Assembly: GCA_031283965.1 (NCBI GenBank)
Contig: JAITAU010000003.1
Span: forward strand, 1 to 34,761
Origin: Holosporaceae bacterium
GTDB lineage: Bacteria > Pseudomonadota > Alphaproteobacteria > UBA3830
DNA length: 34,761 bases
Direction: 5' to 3'
Below are positions 16,424-26,491 of the stretch, in pieces. The notes under the pieces were generated by a model, which saw nothing but the letters and a program-made list of their open reading frames with translations, did not search any database and was not told where the DNA came from. Within the stretch, counting starts at the first letter, position 1. Every line of letters begins with the position of its first letter. The position numbers and the translations under genes are program-made.

Positions 16424-17029
16424 CTACTTGCCACCAGAGGAGGACAGCACATGGCCGCAGATTTCCATCACCTTCGCGCCATTGGCTCTTTTGAATCTCA
16501 CGATCTTTTTCAAGAATTTCCGACAGCTTTCCAACGGCCCTCCGGTGACTGCGCCAGAATTATAGCCGACGTATCTGAGATAATCCTCCACAAGCCTCAG
16601 CGTTTCTTTGTCGTCTTCGAAGGATTTTCTGAACTTCTGCAGCTCATCGTCCAGTTGGCTCGTGGATTGAATTCTGCCGAGGAGGGCCATCCAGGTTTTC
16701 CATCGCTGTCGCAGTTGGCCGGTACAGTTGAAGCATCTCTCGGAATTCTGCCTGGCAACGACGGCTTCCATCTGCTCCTGCAGACGTTGCACGTCCTTCT
16801 CAAGATGCTTAATTGTGTCGCCGCAGTGGCACTGGCGGCGGTCTGCGACCCGGCAGCAGCGGCACAGCGCCCAGGCTCCCAGAGCGACGACGACGACGAT
16901 CACCAGGCCGCACAACCCGCATCTGCGGCGGCACTCCGACTTCACGACCTTTTCGACTTTTTCGACTTTTTCAACCAGCAACGGCGCTGACCTTTCAGCC
17001 TTAGTCGACTTTTTCTCTTTATCACTCAT
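16424..17029 (-). CDS. Cysteine-rich single-pass membrane protein at the mitofilin position next to hemY
   Basis: 201 aa; Lys-rich N-terminus, TM CGLCGLVIVVVVALGAWALC, coiled-coil-like DTIKHLEKDVQRLQEQMEAV; 8-nt overlap with the upstream gatB. Confidence 0.7.
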   Translation of the reverse strand: MSDKEKKSTKAERSAPLLVEKVEKVEKVVKSECRRRCGLCGLVIVVVVALGAWALCRCCRVADRRQCHCGDTIKHLEKDVQRLQEQMEAVVARQNSERCFNCTGQLRQRWKTWMALLGRIQSTSQLDDELQKFRKSFEDDKETLRLVEDYLRYVGYNSGAVTGGPLESCRKFLKKIVRFKRANGAKVMEICGHVLSSSGGK

Positions 17030-18491
17030 TGAGAAGTTTCCTTAAGATTTCATTTAACGTCGCCGGATTGGCCTTTCCCTGGGTTTTCTGCATCGCCTGG
17101 CCGATGAAAAACCCGAAAAGCTTCTCCTTGCCGCCCCTGTATTCTGCAACTTTATCCATGTGTTCTTCAAGTACTTTCCGAAGGACTGCCTCTATTTCGT
17201 CGGAGGAGGTGATCTGCCGCCAGCCCTTTTCCTCCACAACGTCAGCCGGACGGCGGCGGTTTTCCCACATGATTTCCAGCACATCTTTGGCCATTTTTCC
17301 GGAGATCACGTCGGTTTTTATGAGTGAAATCAGCTCCGCGAGATTTTTCGGAGAAATATGACTATCTACGATGGATTTTCCGTGCTTATTCAGGAGCGCG
17401 AACAGATCCCCCAGCAGCCAATTGGACAGCGTCTTGGCCATATCTTTGTCGTCGGCATTGGCGTGTTTCAGAGATTCCTCGTAGTAATCGGCGATTTCCT
17501 TTTCGGAGGCTATCACGGCGGCGTCGTAGTGGGACAAATCATAGTCACGCCGCAGTCTTTCAGCCTTCGCGTCCGGCAATTCCGGAATTGTTCGGCGGAT
17601 GGCCTCGACGCGCGCCGGATCCAGCACCAGCGGCGGCAGATCCGGCTCCGGGAAGTACCGGTAATCCTGGGCGTCTTCCTTGGATCTCATGGGACGAGTT
17701 TCTCCGGTGGCGCTGTCGAAAAGCCTGGTCTCCTGGTCCACCTTCCCGCCGGATTCCAGAATTTCGATCTGGCGGGCGGTTTCGAAGGCCACGGCGGCGG
17801 CGAGAAATTTTATGGAGTTCACATTTTTTATCTCGGCTCGAATCCCAAGTTCACCTCCGGGACGACGCAGAGATATGTTCAGGTCGGCCCTCATGCTGCC
17901 CTCTTCCATATTTCCATCGCAGGCGCCGAGGTAGCGCAGGATGGATCTTAACTTACGCAGAAAAACGGAAGTCTCTTCGGCGCTGCGCATGTCCGGCTTC
18001 GTGACAATCTCCATCAGCCCCACTCCGGCGCGATTCAGGTCGATGAATGACTTGGTGGCGCTCTGGTCGTGGATGCTCTTGCCGGCGTCCTGTTCCATGT
18101 GGATGCGCTCGAGGTTGATTTTTCTCCGGCTGCCGTCGGCCTTTTCGATCTCGACGTAGCCGCCGCTCACTAGGGGATGCTTGTACTGGGAAATCTGATA
18201 CCCCTGGGGCAAATCCGGATAAAAATAATTTTTTCTGTCGAAAGAGGACACAAGATTTATGCAACCATTGAGTCCCAGCCCAGTTTTGATGGCCTGATCT
18301 ACGCAGAAGGAATTGATCACCGGCAGAACGCCCGGAAGCGCTGCGTCCACAAAGGAAACATTTTCGTTGGGAGCGGCGCCAAATCTGGTGGGGGCGGAGG
18401 AAAACAATTTCGAATTCGAGATGATTTGGGCGTGAATCTCCAGACCAATCACCAATTCCCACTTGCCGCCGGAGGTTTCGACGTAATCCAT
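17022..18491 (-). CDS. gatB: Asp-tRNA(Asn)/Glu-tRNA(Gln) amidotransferase subunit B
   Basis: WELVIGLEIHAQIISNSKLFSSAPTRFGAAPNENVSFVDAALPGVLPVIN; C-terminal QAMQKTQGKANPATLNEILRKLL. Confidence 0.98.
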   Translation of the reverse strand: MDYVETSGGKWELVIGLEIHAQIISNSKLFSSAPTRFGAAPNENVSFVDAALPGVLPVINSFCVDQAIKTGLGLNGCINLVSSFDRKNYFYPDLPQGYQISQYKHPLVSGGYVEIEKADGSRRKINLERIHMEQDAGKSIHDQSATKSFIDLNRAGVGLMEIVTKPDMRSAEETSVFLRKLRSILRYLGACDGNMEEGSMRADLNISLRRPGGELGIRAEIKNVNSIKFLAAAVAFETARQIEILESGGKVDQETRLFDSATGETRPMRSKEDAQDYRYFPEPDLPPLVLDPARVEAIRRTIPELPDAKAERLRRDYDLSHYDAAVIASEKEIADYYEESLKHANADDKDMAKTLSNWLLGDLFALLNKHGKSIVDSHISPKNLAELISLIKTDVISGKMAKDVLEIMWENRRRPADVVEEKGWRQITSSDEIEAVLRKVLEEHMDKVAEYRGGKEKLFGFFIGQAMQKTQGKANPATLNEILRKLLNE

Positions 18492-19942
18492 CAGGCAACC
18501 TCCGTCAACGCCGGAAAATTCGCGCCCTTTTCCAGGACGTCTCCCGCCTGTATCAGGCGTTCCTCCTGGAAATGAGGGGCCATCAGCTGAAGCCCCAGGG
18601 GGCGATTCAGTTTATCCAGACCGATGGGGACGGAAATCCCCGGCAGGCCGGCCATATTCGCCGTTACGGTGCAGACGTCGTTCAGATACATGGTGACCGG
18701 ATCCTTGGGCTCCTCCCCGAAGGCAAAGGCGCTGGTGGGAGTGCTTGGGGTCAGCAGCAGATCGACCTTCTCGAAAGCGGACAGAAAATCTTGCAGAATC
18801 AATTTTCGAACTTTTAGGGCGCGCAGATAGTAGGCGTCGTAGTAGCCGGCGGACAGCACGTAGGCGCCGATCAAAATGCGACGTTTTACCTCGTCACCGA
18901 AACCTTCCGCCCGAGTATTTTCATACATTTCCTTCAGGGTCTTTCCCTCGGCCCGAAAACCGTAGCGAACTCCGTCGTACCGGGCAAGATTGGCGGAAGC
19001 TTCCGCCGGAGCGATGATGTAGTAGGCCGGCAGCGCGTATTTTGAATGCGGAAGGGAGACCTCCACGATTTCTGCGCCTGCGTCCTTCAATATCTCGGCG
19101 CCTTTCCGCCAGTAATCTATGATCTCCTCCGACATGCCAGCAATTTTATACTCTCCGGGCACGCCGATTTTCATTCCTCTGATGGATTTTCCAGCGAAGG
19201 ACTCGAAATCCGGCGTCGTTCTAGCGGCGGAGGTGGAATCCTTTTCGTCGTGGCCGGAAATTACCTTCAAAAATATCGCGGCGTCACGCACCGTCTTGGT
19301 CAATGGCCCTGCCTGATCAAGGGACGAGGCGAAAGCCACCATACCGTAGCGAGAACATCGGCCGTATGTGGGTTTCAGTCCCACGATTCCCGAGAATGCC
19401 GCCGGCTGTCGCACCGAACCTCCGGTGTCAGATCCGGTGGCGGCGGCGCACAGATGGCCCGCGACGGCGGCGGCTGATCCCCCGGAAGATCCCCCAGGAA
19501 CCAGCTTTTTGTCTCGACTCCATGGATTCACCACCGGCCCATAGTGGCTGGTTATGTTGGCGGAGCCCATGGCGAACTCGTCCATGTTGGTCTTGCCCAG
19601 AACCACCGCGCCGGCGTCCAATAATTTTTGCGACACCGTGGATTCATAGGGGGGAATGAAATTGTGGAGCATCTTCGATCCGGCCGTGGTGCGAATTCCC
19701 TTGGACAGAAACAGATCCTTCAGGGCGATGGGGACTCCCTCCAGCGCCCCCGCCGTCCCAGCTGCAATCTTCTGATCGGACAGCTGCGCCGACCGCAGCG
19801 CCGATTCCTCGCAGACAGTTATGAAAGCATTCCAGTGGACGTACTTCGCCATCCTATCCAGAAAGCATTTGGTTATCTCCGCCGAAGAAAACTCTTTGTC
19901 CAAAAGTCCGCGCCTTATATCACGGAGAGATAATGTATGCAT
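18491..19942 (-). CDS. gatA: Asp-tRNA(Asn)/Glu-tRNA(Gln) amidotransferase subunit A
   Basis: Amidase signature [14 protein letters not shown]...[48 protein letters not shown]. Confidence 0.98.
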   Translation of the reverse strand: MHTLSLRDIRRGLLDKEFSSAEITKCFLDRMAKYVHWNAFITVCEESALRSAQLSDQKIAAGTAGALEGVPIALKDLFLSKGIRTTAGSKMLHNFIPPYESTVSQKLLDAGAVVLGKTNMDEFAMGSANITSHYGPVVNPWSRDKKLVPGGSSGGSAAAVAGHLCAAATGSDTGGSVRQPAAFSGIVGLKPTYGRCSRYGMVAFASSLDQAGPLTKTVRDAAIFLKVISGHDEKDSTSAARTTPDFESFAGKSIRGMKIGVPGEYKIAGMSEEIIDYWRKGAEILKDAGAEIVEVSLPHSKYALPAYYIIAPAEASANLARYDGVRYGFRAEGKTLKEMYENTRAEGFGDEVKRRILIGAYVLSAGYYDAYYLRALKVRKLILQDFLSAFEKVDLLLTPSTPTSAFAFGEEPKDPVTMYLNDVCTVTANMAGLPGISVPIGLDKLNRPLGLQLMAPHFQEERLIQAGDVLEKGANFPALTEVA

Positions 19943-19971
19943 AGAAACGCCAACCACAACGATAGAGATGA

Positions 19972-20000
19972 TTGATACGAAGTTACTCCGCCAAAGTCAA
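19972..20000 (-). promoter_or_regulatory. Putative gatA operon promoter
   Basis: Minus strand TTGACT (20000-19995), 17 bp, TATCAA (19977-19972). Confidence 0.5.
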
Positions 20001-20039
20001 CGTATTTTTACGAAAACGCGCCGGAGGCGTCGTCCGAAC

Positions 20040-20600
20040 CTATGGCGATTTGAAGTGTTTTCGGCACACCGGGACGTAGCGGTCATTGCCGCCGATTTCT
20101 ATCTGCTCGCCCTGGGTCACCTTCTTCCCGTCCGCGTCCACCCGCATGTTCATGGTGGCTTTTCTTCCACAGTGGCAGATGGTTTTAAGCTCCGCCAGAA
20201 TATCGGCAACCGCCAGCAGCCTTTCGCTGCCCTCGAAGGTATTTCCCTTGAAATCCGTCCTCAATCCGTAGGTTAACACCGGGATCCCGAGGATATCCAC
20301 CACGTCGCACAGCTGATCCACCTGATTCCGGCTGAGGAATTGTGCTTCATCCACCAGAACGCAGGCGGCGCTGCGCGCCCCTTTCACATAGGAGAAAAAG
20401 TCGAAGGTTTTGTCGAAGGTGATGGCGGACTTCTGCAGACCGATGCGGGAGGTTATCACCCCGGGTCCGTATCTGGTGTCCAGAGCATTGGTGAAGAGAA
20501 GAGCGCTCATGTTCTTCTCACGGTAGTTGTGATCCGTCTGCAGCAGAGAAGTGGTCTTGCCGGCGTTCATGGTGGAATAATAGAAATAAAGGCTTGCCAT
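20040..20600 (-). CDS. tdk: Thymidine kinase (type II)
   Basis: [51 protein letters not shown], zinc ligands CHCGRKA...VCRKHF. Confidence 0.95.
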   Translation of the reverse strand: MASLYFYYSTMNAGKTTSLLQTDHNYREKNMSALLFTNALDTRYGPGVITSRIGLQKSAITFDKTFDFFSYVKGARSAACVLVDEAQFLSRNQVDQLCDVVDILGIPVLTYGLRTDFKGNTFEGSERLLAVADILAELKTICHCGRKATMNMRVDADGKKVTQGEQIEIGGNDRYVPVCRKHFKSP

Positions 20601-20745
20601 GGAAATTTCCCCAGAGATTTAAACGAAGTTCAGACGCGACCATCGGAGTATATGGCCGCCTTTGCGCCAGTTCAAGCGACCGGCAGCTAATAAAATTTAT
20701 AGGAAATTATAGATTTATGGCGGCTTTTCTGATTATACTAAAACA

Positions 20746-21507
20746 ATGGGTTACGATATTTTTTCAAAAATATGTGCTGCGTTATGGCTCCTTGGCCTCG
20801 GTGTTTCCTGTTTTTCCCATCAGGAATTCATCCACGCCGACGCATATTTCGAAGAGAAAACCAAAGAAAACGCCGATAAATCAAAAGATACACTGGAATC
20901 ATCCTTCGCGAAAAGATTAAAGCAGCTGCCCATTCCCGGAAGTTTTGCTCTGGATGAAGTCGTCATCGGCGACAGAAACGCCCCCGTGACCCTGATCATA
21001 TACACCTCCTTCACCTGCAATCACTGTCGGAAATTCCATCTGGAGGAGCTGCCGATCTTCATGGAAAAATACGTCCTCACCGGGAAGGTAAAAATATATT
21101 TGAGAAGCTACCTGCAGGACGTGGGTTCTCTGGAATCCTCCATGCTGGTGCGGTGTTTTGGGGAAGAATCCGAAGAGAAAATCCTGGAAATGTACGACAA
21201 ATTGTTCGGTAGTCAGGAGGAATGGCTGCAGTCCAAAAATCCGCGGCAGTTTTTGAAGGATTTTTTCAAGAATCTCACTCCCAATCAGACCTATGGGGAT
21301 GCGGAAATCGACGCCTGCATCGGCAACGCCAATATTTCAGCCGGACTGATGCTGGAGGAGAAGCGGGCGCTCCATGATCTGGCGATAGTGCAGGTGCCGG
21401 CCTTTGTGGCCAACGGCAACGTGCGCCAGGGATTCCTAACGGTGGAAGAGCTGGAAAAATTTCTGAAACTCGACGCGCAACGTCTAGAAGGAGACACGCC
21501 CCAGTAG
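20746..21507 (+). CDS. DsbA family thiol:disulfide interchange protein
   Basis: Signal-peptide-like N-terminus; GDRNAPVTLIIYTSFTCNHCRKFHLEELP; conserved cis-Pro region VQVPAFVANG. Confidence 0.88.
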   Translation: MGYDIFSKICAALWLLGLGVSCFSHQEFIHADAYFEEKTKENADKSKDTLESSFAKRLKQLPIPGSFALDEVVIGDRNAPVTLIIYTSFTCNHCRKFHLEELPIFMEKYVLTGKVKIYLRSYLQDVGSLESSMLVRCFGEESEEKILEMYDKLFGSQEEWLQSKNPRQFLKDFFKNLTPNQTYGDAEIDACIGNANISAGLMLEEKRALHDLAIVQVPAFVANGNVRQGFLTVEELEKFLKLDAQRLEGDTPQ

Positions 21508-21582
21508 CCCGTCGTCATTCCCGATTAACGCTTCCGGAAAGTTTCCGTCTGCGGTACAATCGCCACGTTTTACGGGATTCCT

Positions 21583-23286
21583 ATGGAAGAAGATAGACAA
21601 AGATTTCTGCTGTTTTTCGCCGTCTCCATGGTCATCATGGTGGGCTATCCGTATTTCTTCGGCGGCCATCCGGAGCAGCCGACGGCGCCTGCGACTCAGG
21701 TGGTCCAGATGGATCAACAGACGCCGGAAACGGCGGCGAATCCGGCCGTTGTTCCTCCTCCTCCTAGGCGCTCCCCCGCTCTTCCCCAAAACAAAATCGA
21801 GTGCATCCGGTTGGAATCAGCAGGTCTGTCCGGAGTAATTTCTTCCGCCGGAGCGAAAATCGAGGACGTTCGTCTGAAGAAATACCGGAAGAACCTCGGC
21901 AACGCCGAGAATGTCCAGGTCTTCGCCAACCGAGGAGGCCGATATTTCGGTCACACCCGCTGGACGACCGACGATCCTCATCTGACTCTTCCGGACGAAA
22001 ACAGCCGCTGGAAGGCGGACTCCACAAAATTATCGGAGGGCTCGCCGGTGACTCTCGCCTGGGACAACGGCGATGGATTACTCTTCGAAAAACGCATCTC
22101 GGTGGACGAAAACTATCTCATCACCATACAGGATCGGGTGAAGAATTACGGAAATAGGACTGTGCGCCTTCGGTTGGCGGCGATGGTGAATCGGGAGTTC
22201 GAAAAAAAGTCCGAGGATTCCTTCAGTTTCTACGAGGGCCCCATTGGCTATTTGGATGGCAAGCTGGAGGAGGTCAGCTACGAGGATGTGGCGAAAAAAA
22301 GCAGGATAGAGTACTCCACCAGAGGAGGCTGGTTCGGCATAACTGATAAATATTGGCTGGTGGCCTTCATTCCGGACCAAAATCTTCAGCAGAGCGTTTC
22401 CTATCGCCATGCCTCCGACGGCGGCAGGGGCACATACTCGGTGGAAAGCCTGGACGAGGCAATTTCCCTCGCCCCATCGCAGGAAATTTCCAGGGTCAAT
22501 CATCTTTTCACCGGAGCCAAGGAGATAAAAACTCTGGATATGTACGAAGGTAAACTGCGGGTAAAGCATTTCGACATGGCCATAGATTTCGGCTGTCTGT
22601 ACATATTGACCAAGCCGCTGCTCTACACCCTCGCCTACACCAAAGATCTCGTGGGCAACATGGGTTTGGGGATCATATTGATCACGCTGCTGATAAAACT
22701 ACTGCTGCTGCCGCTGGCCAACAAGTCCTATCGCTCCATGAATCGCATGAAGGAGATTCAGCCGAAGATTCAGGCTCTCCAGAAGAGATACGCCGATGAC
22801 AAGGCGAAGCTGGGACAGGAGATCTCCGCCATCTACAAGAAGGAGGCCATCAGTCCGCTGGGGGGCTGTCTCCCGACGCTGCTGCAGTCGCCTGTGCTGT
22901 TTGCCCTCTACAAGGTGCTGTACGTTTCCATAGAGATGAGACAGGCGCCGTTTGTGGGATGGATTCACGATCTATCTCTGCCGGATCCTCTGCTGATTTT
23001 CAATCTGTTTGGGTTGATTCCGATAGATCTTCCCGGGTTTCTGCAGGTGGGCATATGGCCGCTTCTGATGGGATTGACGATGTTTCTGCAGCAGAAAATG
23101 AGCCCTTCGCCACCGGACCAATCCCAGGCCAACGTCATGCTTCTCATGCCTCTAATGTTTACGTTTATGTTCGCCCAGCTGCCCTCCGGTTTGGTCATAT
23201 ACTGGACCTTCAGCAACGCCCTGGGGATCATGCAGCAATACGCCATGATGAGGGCGGACGCTCGCTCCGGACGCAAAAAATCGTGA
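21583..23286 (+). CDS. yidC: Membrane protein insertase YidC
   Basis: 567 aa; N-terminal TM, periplasmic domain, LLLPLANKSYRSMNRMKEIQPKIQALQKRYADDKAKLGQEISAIYKKEAISPLGGCLPTLLQSPVLFALYKVL. Confidence 0.97.
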   Translation: MEEDRQRFLLFFAVSMVIMVGYPYFFGGHPEQPTAPATQVVQMDQQTPETAANPAVVPPPPRRSPALPQNKIECIRLESAGLSGVISSAGAKIEDVRLKKYRKNLGNAENVQVFANRGGRYFGHTRWTTDDPHLTLPDENSRWKADSTKLSEGSPVTLAWDNGDGLLFEKRISVDENYLITIQDRVKNYGNRTVRLRLAAMVNREFEKKSEDSFSFYEGPIGYLDGKLEEVSYEDVAKKSRIEYSTRGGWFGITDKYWLVAFIPDQNLQQSVSYRHASDGGRGTYSVESLDEAISLAPSQEISRVNHLFTGAKEIKTLDMYEGKLRVKHFDMAIDFGCLYILTKPLLYTLAYTKDLVGNMGLGIILITLLIKLLLLPLANKSYRSMNRMKEIQPKIQALQKRYADDKAKLGQEISAIYKKEAISPLGGCLPTLLQSPVLFALYKVLYVSIEMRQAPFVGWIHDLSLPDPLLIFNLFGLIPIDLPGFLQVGIWPLLMGLTMFLQQKMSPSPPDQSQANVMLLMPLMFTFMFAQLPSGLVIYWTFSNALGIMQQYAMMRADARSGRKKS

Positions 23287-23891
23287 TCTCCTCCAGGGAC
23301 TTTTTCGGCTCGGAATGCAAATTTGTGGCCGGCGCGGCGTCTCCGGAACAGCTTCCGGGCAATTATGGCGTTCCGGAGATTGCGTTTGTGGGAAGATCGA
23401 ACGTCGGGAAGTCGTCGCTGATCAACGCCGTCGTTGGGAAACGCGACTGCGCCAGAGTATCCAAAACGCCTGGCCGCACTCGGCAGATCAATTTCTTTCT
23501 GCTGGGAAACAAAATCCTCCTGGCGGACCTGCCCGGCTACGGCTACGCCGCCATTTCCAAGCAAATGAGAAAGTCCTGGGATCTGCTGATGGACAGCTAC
23601 ATCCGCCGCCGGCAGAATCTGCGGCGGGCTTTCCTGCTGTTGGATTCACGGCATGGTCCAAAGGCCGGCGACGAGGAGATTATGGACATGCTGGACGACT
23701 GCGCCGTTCCATATCAGATAATATTGACGAAGATCGATAAAATTTCCTCCGCAGCGCCGGTGGCGGCAGAAATTGAGGCGGCGATTTCTCTTCGCGGAGC
23801 TGCCCTTCCACATGTCATCCCCAGCAGCGCCGAAAAAAACCTCGGAATACAGGAAATTCGCGGAGAAATCATGGGATTCCTGAAAAACTGA
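23283..23891 (+). CDS. engB: Ribosome biogenesis GTP-binding protein EngB (YsxC/YihA)
   Basis: GRSNVGKSSLINAVVGK, TPGRTRQINFF, DLPGYGYA, LTKIDK; GTG start overlapping the yidC stop (GTGA). Confidence 0.95.
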   Translation: MISSRDFFGSECKFVAGAASPEQLPGNYGVPEIAFVGRSNVGKSSLINAVVGKRDCARVSKTPGRTRQINFFLLGNKILLADLPGYGYAAISKQMRKSWDLLMDSYIRRRQNLRRAFLLLDSRHGPKAGDEEIMDMLDDCAVPYQIILTKIDKISSAAPVAAEIEAAISLRGAALPHVIPSSAEKNLGIQEIRGEIMGFLKN

Positions 23892-23983
23892 GTCCTTCGG
23901 AAATCGGATTAACTACGTCACAATGTAAATTTTTAACTTCTTCGGCTACAATGTTCGCAATGATATAGCCGACCGAGGAATTT

Positions 23984-26071
23984 TTGCTTACTTCGTCTGA
24001 GTTAATAGAGTTAGTAAAGAAGCACGACCCCAACATGGAGGAGAGTCTGCTGAGAAAGGCCTACGCCTTCGCCATGGAGGTTCATGGTCTACAGAAGCGG
24101 GCCTCCGGCTCTCCATATTTCTCCCACCCGGTGGAGGTGGCGAGGATTTTGGCCGAACTTGGCTTGGACGTCGTGACCGTCATCACCGGCCTGCTGCACG
24201 ACGTGCTGGAGGACACCAACGTCTGCCCCGAGGAGCTGGAGGAAATATTTGGATCCGAGATCGCCTTTCTGGTGGAGGGAGTGACGAAGCTCTCGAGGAT
24301 CAATTACCCCTCCTCCAAGGTGCATCAGGCGGAGAATTTCCGGAAATTTCTCATGGCCATATCACAGGACATAAGAATCCTGGTGATAAAGTTGGTGGAC
24401 CGTCTCCACAACATGCGCACGCTGAATTATGTCACTTCCATCGAGAAGAGAAAAAAAATCTCTCTTGAAACTCTCGAAATTTACGTGCCGCTGGCGGAGC
24501 GCATAGGCATGAACGCCATAAAGGACGAGATGGAGGACGTCGCCTTCTACAACACACACCCAAGCGAATATCGGGCCATATCGATGAAATTGGAGCAGAT
24601 ACGCAACAAGGACAATAACTTCATCCAAAACACCATCCTTGAGCTGAGGTTGGTGTTCAACAAAGCCGGCATCGACGCGCAGATCAGCGGTCGGGAAAAG
24701 AAAGCCTATTCCATATGGAAGAAGATGCAACGGCATAGCGTTACAATCGAGAAGATCAACGACATTATCGCTTTTCGGGTGATAGTTAAGACGGTGGAGC
24801 AGTGCTATCTGGTTCTGGGCGTGATCCACACCAACTTCCAGATTATGCCGGGAAGATTCAAGGATTACATCAGCATACCTAAGCTGAACAACTACAGATC
24901 GCTCCACACCACGGTCATTGGCCCCATGAGGCAGCCGGTGGAGGTTCAAATTCGTACAGAAGAAATGCACAGGGTTGCCGATGAGGGAGTGGCCGCCCAT
25001 TGGTCGTACAAAAGCGGTGAAGTCTTAGTCCGAAAAGATGAGCCATCCAGGTACAGCTGGATCAAGAACCTGCTGACCATTCTCCAGGATTCCGGAAATC
25101 CAGAGGAGGTGATGGATAACACAAGATTGGAGATGTTCAAGGACGAAGTGTTCTGCTTCACCCCAAGCGGAGATCTAATTTCTCTACCCCGCGGCGCGAC
25201 GGCGGTGGATTTCGCCTACGACATTCACACGGCCATCGGAAACACCTGCATAGGTGCGAAAATCAACGGGAAAATGGCTTCGCTGAAGACCACTCTGAGA
25301 AACGGCGACCAGGTGCTGATAATAACCTCGCCGTATCAGCATCCGGACGCCTCCTGGGAGAGATTTGTGATCACCGGCAAAGCCAAGGTTTGCATAAAGA
25401 AATTCATCAAGATTCAGGAAAAGGCAGAGTTCACTTTGTTGGGGCTTCAGCTGGTGAAATATGTGTTTTCGGCCACGGAACTGGAGTTCAATGAGGAGCT
25501 GCTGGATTACAAAAAATTCTCCTGTGATTCCCTGAGCAGATTCTTCTACAACATCGGAAGGGGCATTATACCGCTGGGCATGGTGCGCATGTCTCTGCCG
25601 ATCGCCGAAAGCGAAGATCAGACGACATTCAACGAAGATCCGCTGTGTCTTGTGGATTTTGCGCCGGGAATTGCCATTCATTTCGCCGACTGCTGCCACC
25701 CGATTTTGGGCGACAAGATCATCGGCGCGCTGGAGCCCCAGAAGGGAATGGTGGTGCATCTGAACAACTGCAGCAATTTGAAGGACGTAAATTACTTCAT
25801 AAAGATCAAATGGAACTCCGACGAGGAAATGGAGACGTCCATCATCATCAGACTGAGGATTGTGATTCTGAACAAAACCGAAAGCTTTGCCATCATCACC
25901 AACATCATCAGCTCCAACGGCGCCAGCATCACCAACATAAAGGTGGAGCACAGATCCATAGAGTTCTTCGATCTGCTGGTGGATATAAAAGTCAGGGATT
26001 CCACCCACATGGGGGAGGTGCTGGCCTCGCTCCGGACCTGCGCCAACGTCAGATCCATAAAGAGGCTATGA
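23984..26071 (+). CDS. spoT: Bifunctional (p)ppGpp synthetase/hydrolase, RelA/SpoT family
   Basis: HD hydrolase motif [10 protein letters not shown], synthetase [49 protein letters not shown] and ACT-like regions; TTG start after GAGGAA. Confidence 0.95.
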   Translation: MLTSSELIELVKKHDPNMEESLLRKAYAFAMEVHGLQKRASGSPYFSHPVEVARILAELGLDVVTVITGLLHDVLEDTNVCPEELEEIFGSEIAFLVEGVTKLSRINYPSSKVHQAENFRKFLMAISQDIRILVIKLVDRLHNMRTLNYVTSIEKRKKISLETLEIYVPLAERIGMNAIKDEMEDVAFYNTHPSEYRAISMKLEQIRNKDNNFIQNTILELRLVFNKAGIDAQISGREKKAYSIWKKMQRHSVTIEKINDIIAFRVIVKTVEQCYLVLGVIHTNFQIMPGRFKDYISIPKLNNYRSLHTTVIGPMRQPVEVQIRTEEMHRVADEGVAAHWSYKSGEVLVRKDEPSRYSWIKNLLTILQDSGNPEEVMDNTRLEMFKDEVFCFTPSGDLISLPRGATAVDFAYDIHTAIGNTCIGAKINGKMASLKTTLRNGDQVLIITSPYQHPDASWERFVITGKAKVCIKKFIKIQEKAEFTLLGLQLVKYVFSATELEFNEELLDYKKFSCDSLSRFFYNIGRGIIPLGMVRMSLPIAESEDQTTFNEDPLCLVDFAPGIAIHFADCCHPILGDKIIGALEPQKGMVVHLNNCSNLKDVNYFIKIKWNSDEEMETSIIIRLRIVILNKTESFAIITNIISSNGASITNIKVEHRSIEFFDLLVDIKVRDSTHMGEVLASLRTCANVRSIKRL

Positions 26072-26482
26072 TGCAGATTCGGCGGCTGTCTCGGGAGCGG
26101 ACGCGACAACATTCTTGGCGGACTCTTCTCGATCCAGCAACTCGATGACGGCGACCGGGGCAGAATCTCCCGGACGGAATCCACACTTGACGATTCTCGT
26201 GTAGCCGCCGTTTCGATTGCCGTATCTGGCGGCCAGCGGTCCAAAAACCTTAGTCACCAGCTCATTGTTCCTCAATTTTGCGAAAAGATTCCGACGATTG
26301 GCCACCGACGGTTTCTTCCCCAGAGTTATCATCCGCTCCACGTAGGAGCGCAGATCCTTCGCCTTGGGCAAGGTCGTGACAATCTGCTCGTATTTCAACA
26401 AAGCAGTAGCAAGACTACGGAAGAGAGAGGCCCTCTGGGACGTTCTCCTATTAAATTTTCTGCCGGAAATCCTATGACGCAT
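26066..26482 (-). CDS. rplQ: 50S ribosomal protein L17
   Basis: [57 protein letters not shown]. Confidence 0.98.
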   Translation of the reverse strand: MRHRISGRKFNRRTSQRASLFRSLATALLKYEQIVTTLPKAKDLRSYVERMITLGKKPSVANRRNLFAKLRNNELVTKVFGPLAARYGNRNGGYTRIVKCGFRPGDSAPVAVIELLDREESAKNVVASAPETAAESAS

Positions 26483-26491
26483 ACCATTCCC

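Noticed and set aside
15815-16990. 391-aa plus-strand ORF
   Set aside because: Antisense to hemY and the Cys-rich gene; low-complexity composition, no recognisable domain.
20001-20039. Terminator downstream of tdk
   Set aside because: The stems found (CGCC-TCC-GGCG and CGTA-TTTT-TACG) are only 4 bp; insufficient to call.
22959-23282. N-terminal extension of the EngB ORF
   Set aside because: The extension is out-of-frame translation of yidC; EngB similarity begins at the GTG at 23283.
25184-26008. 274-aa minus-strand ORF
   Set aside because: Antisense within spoT, whose sense translation has all catalytic motifs.
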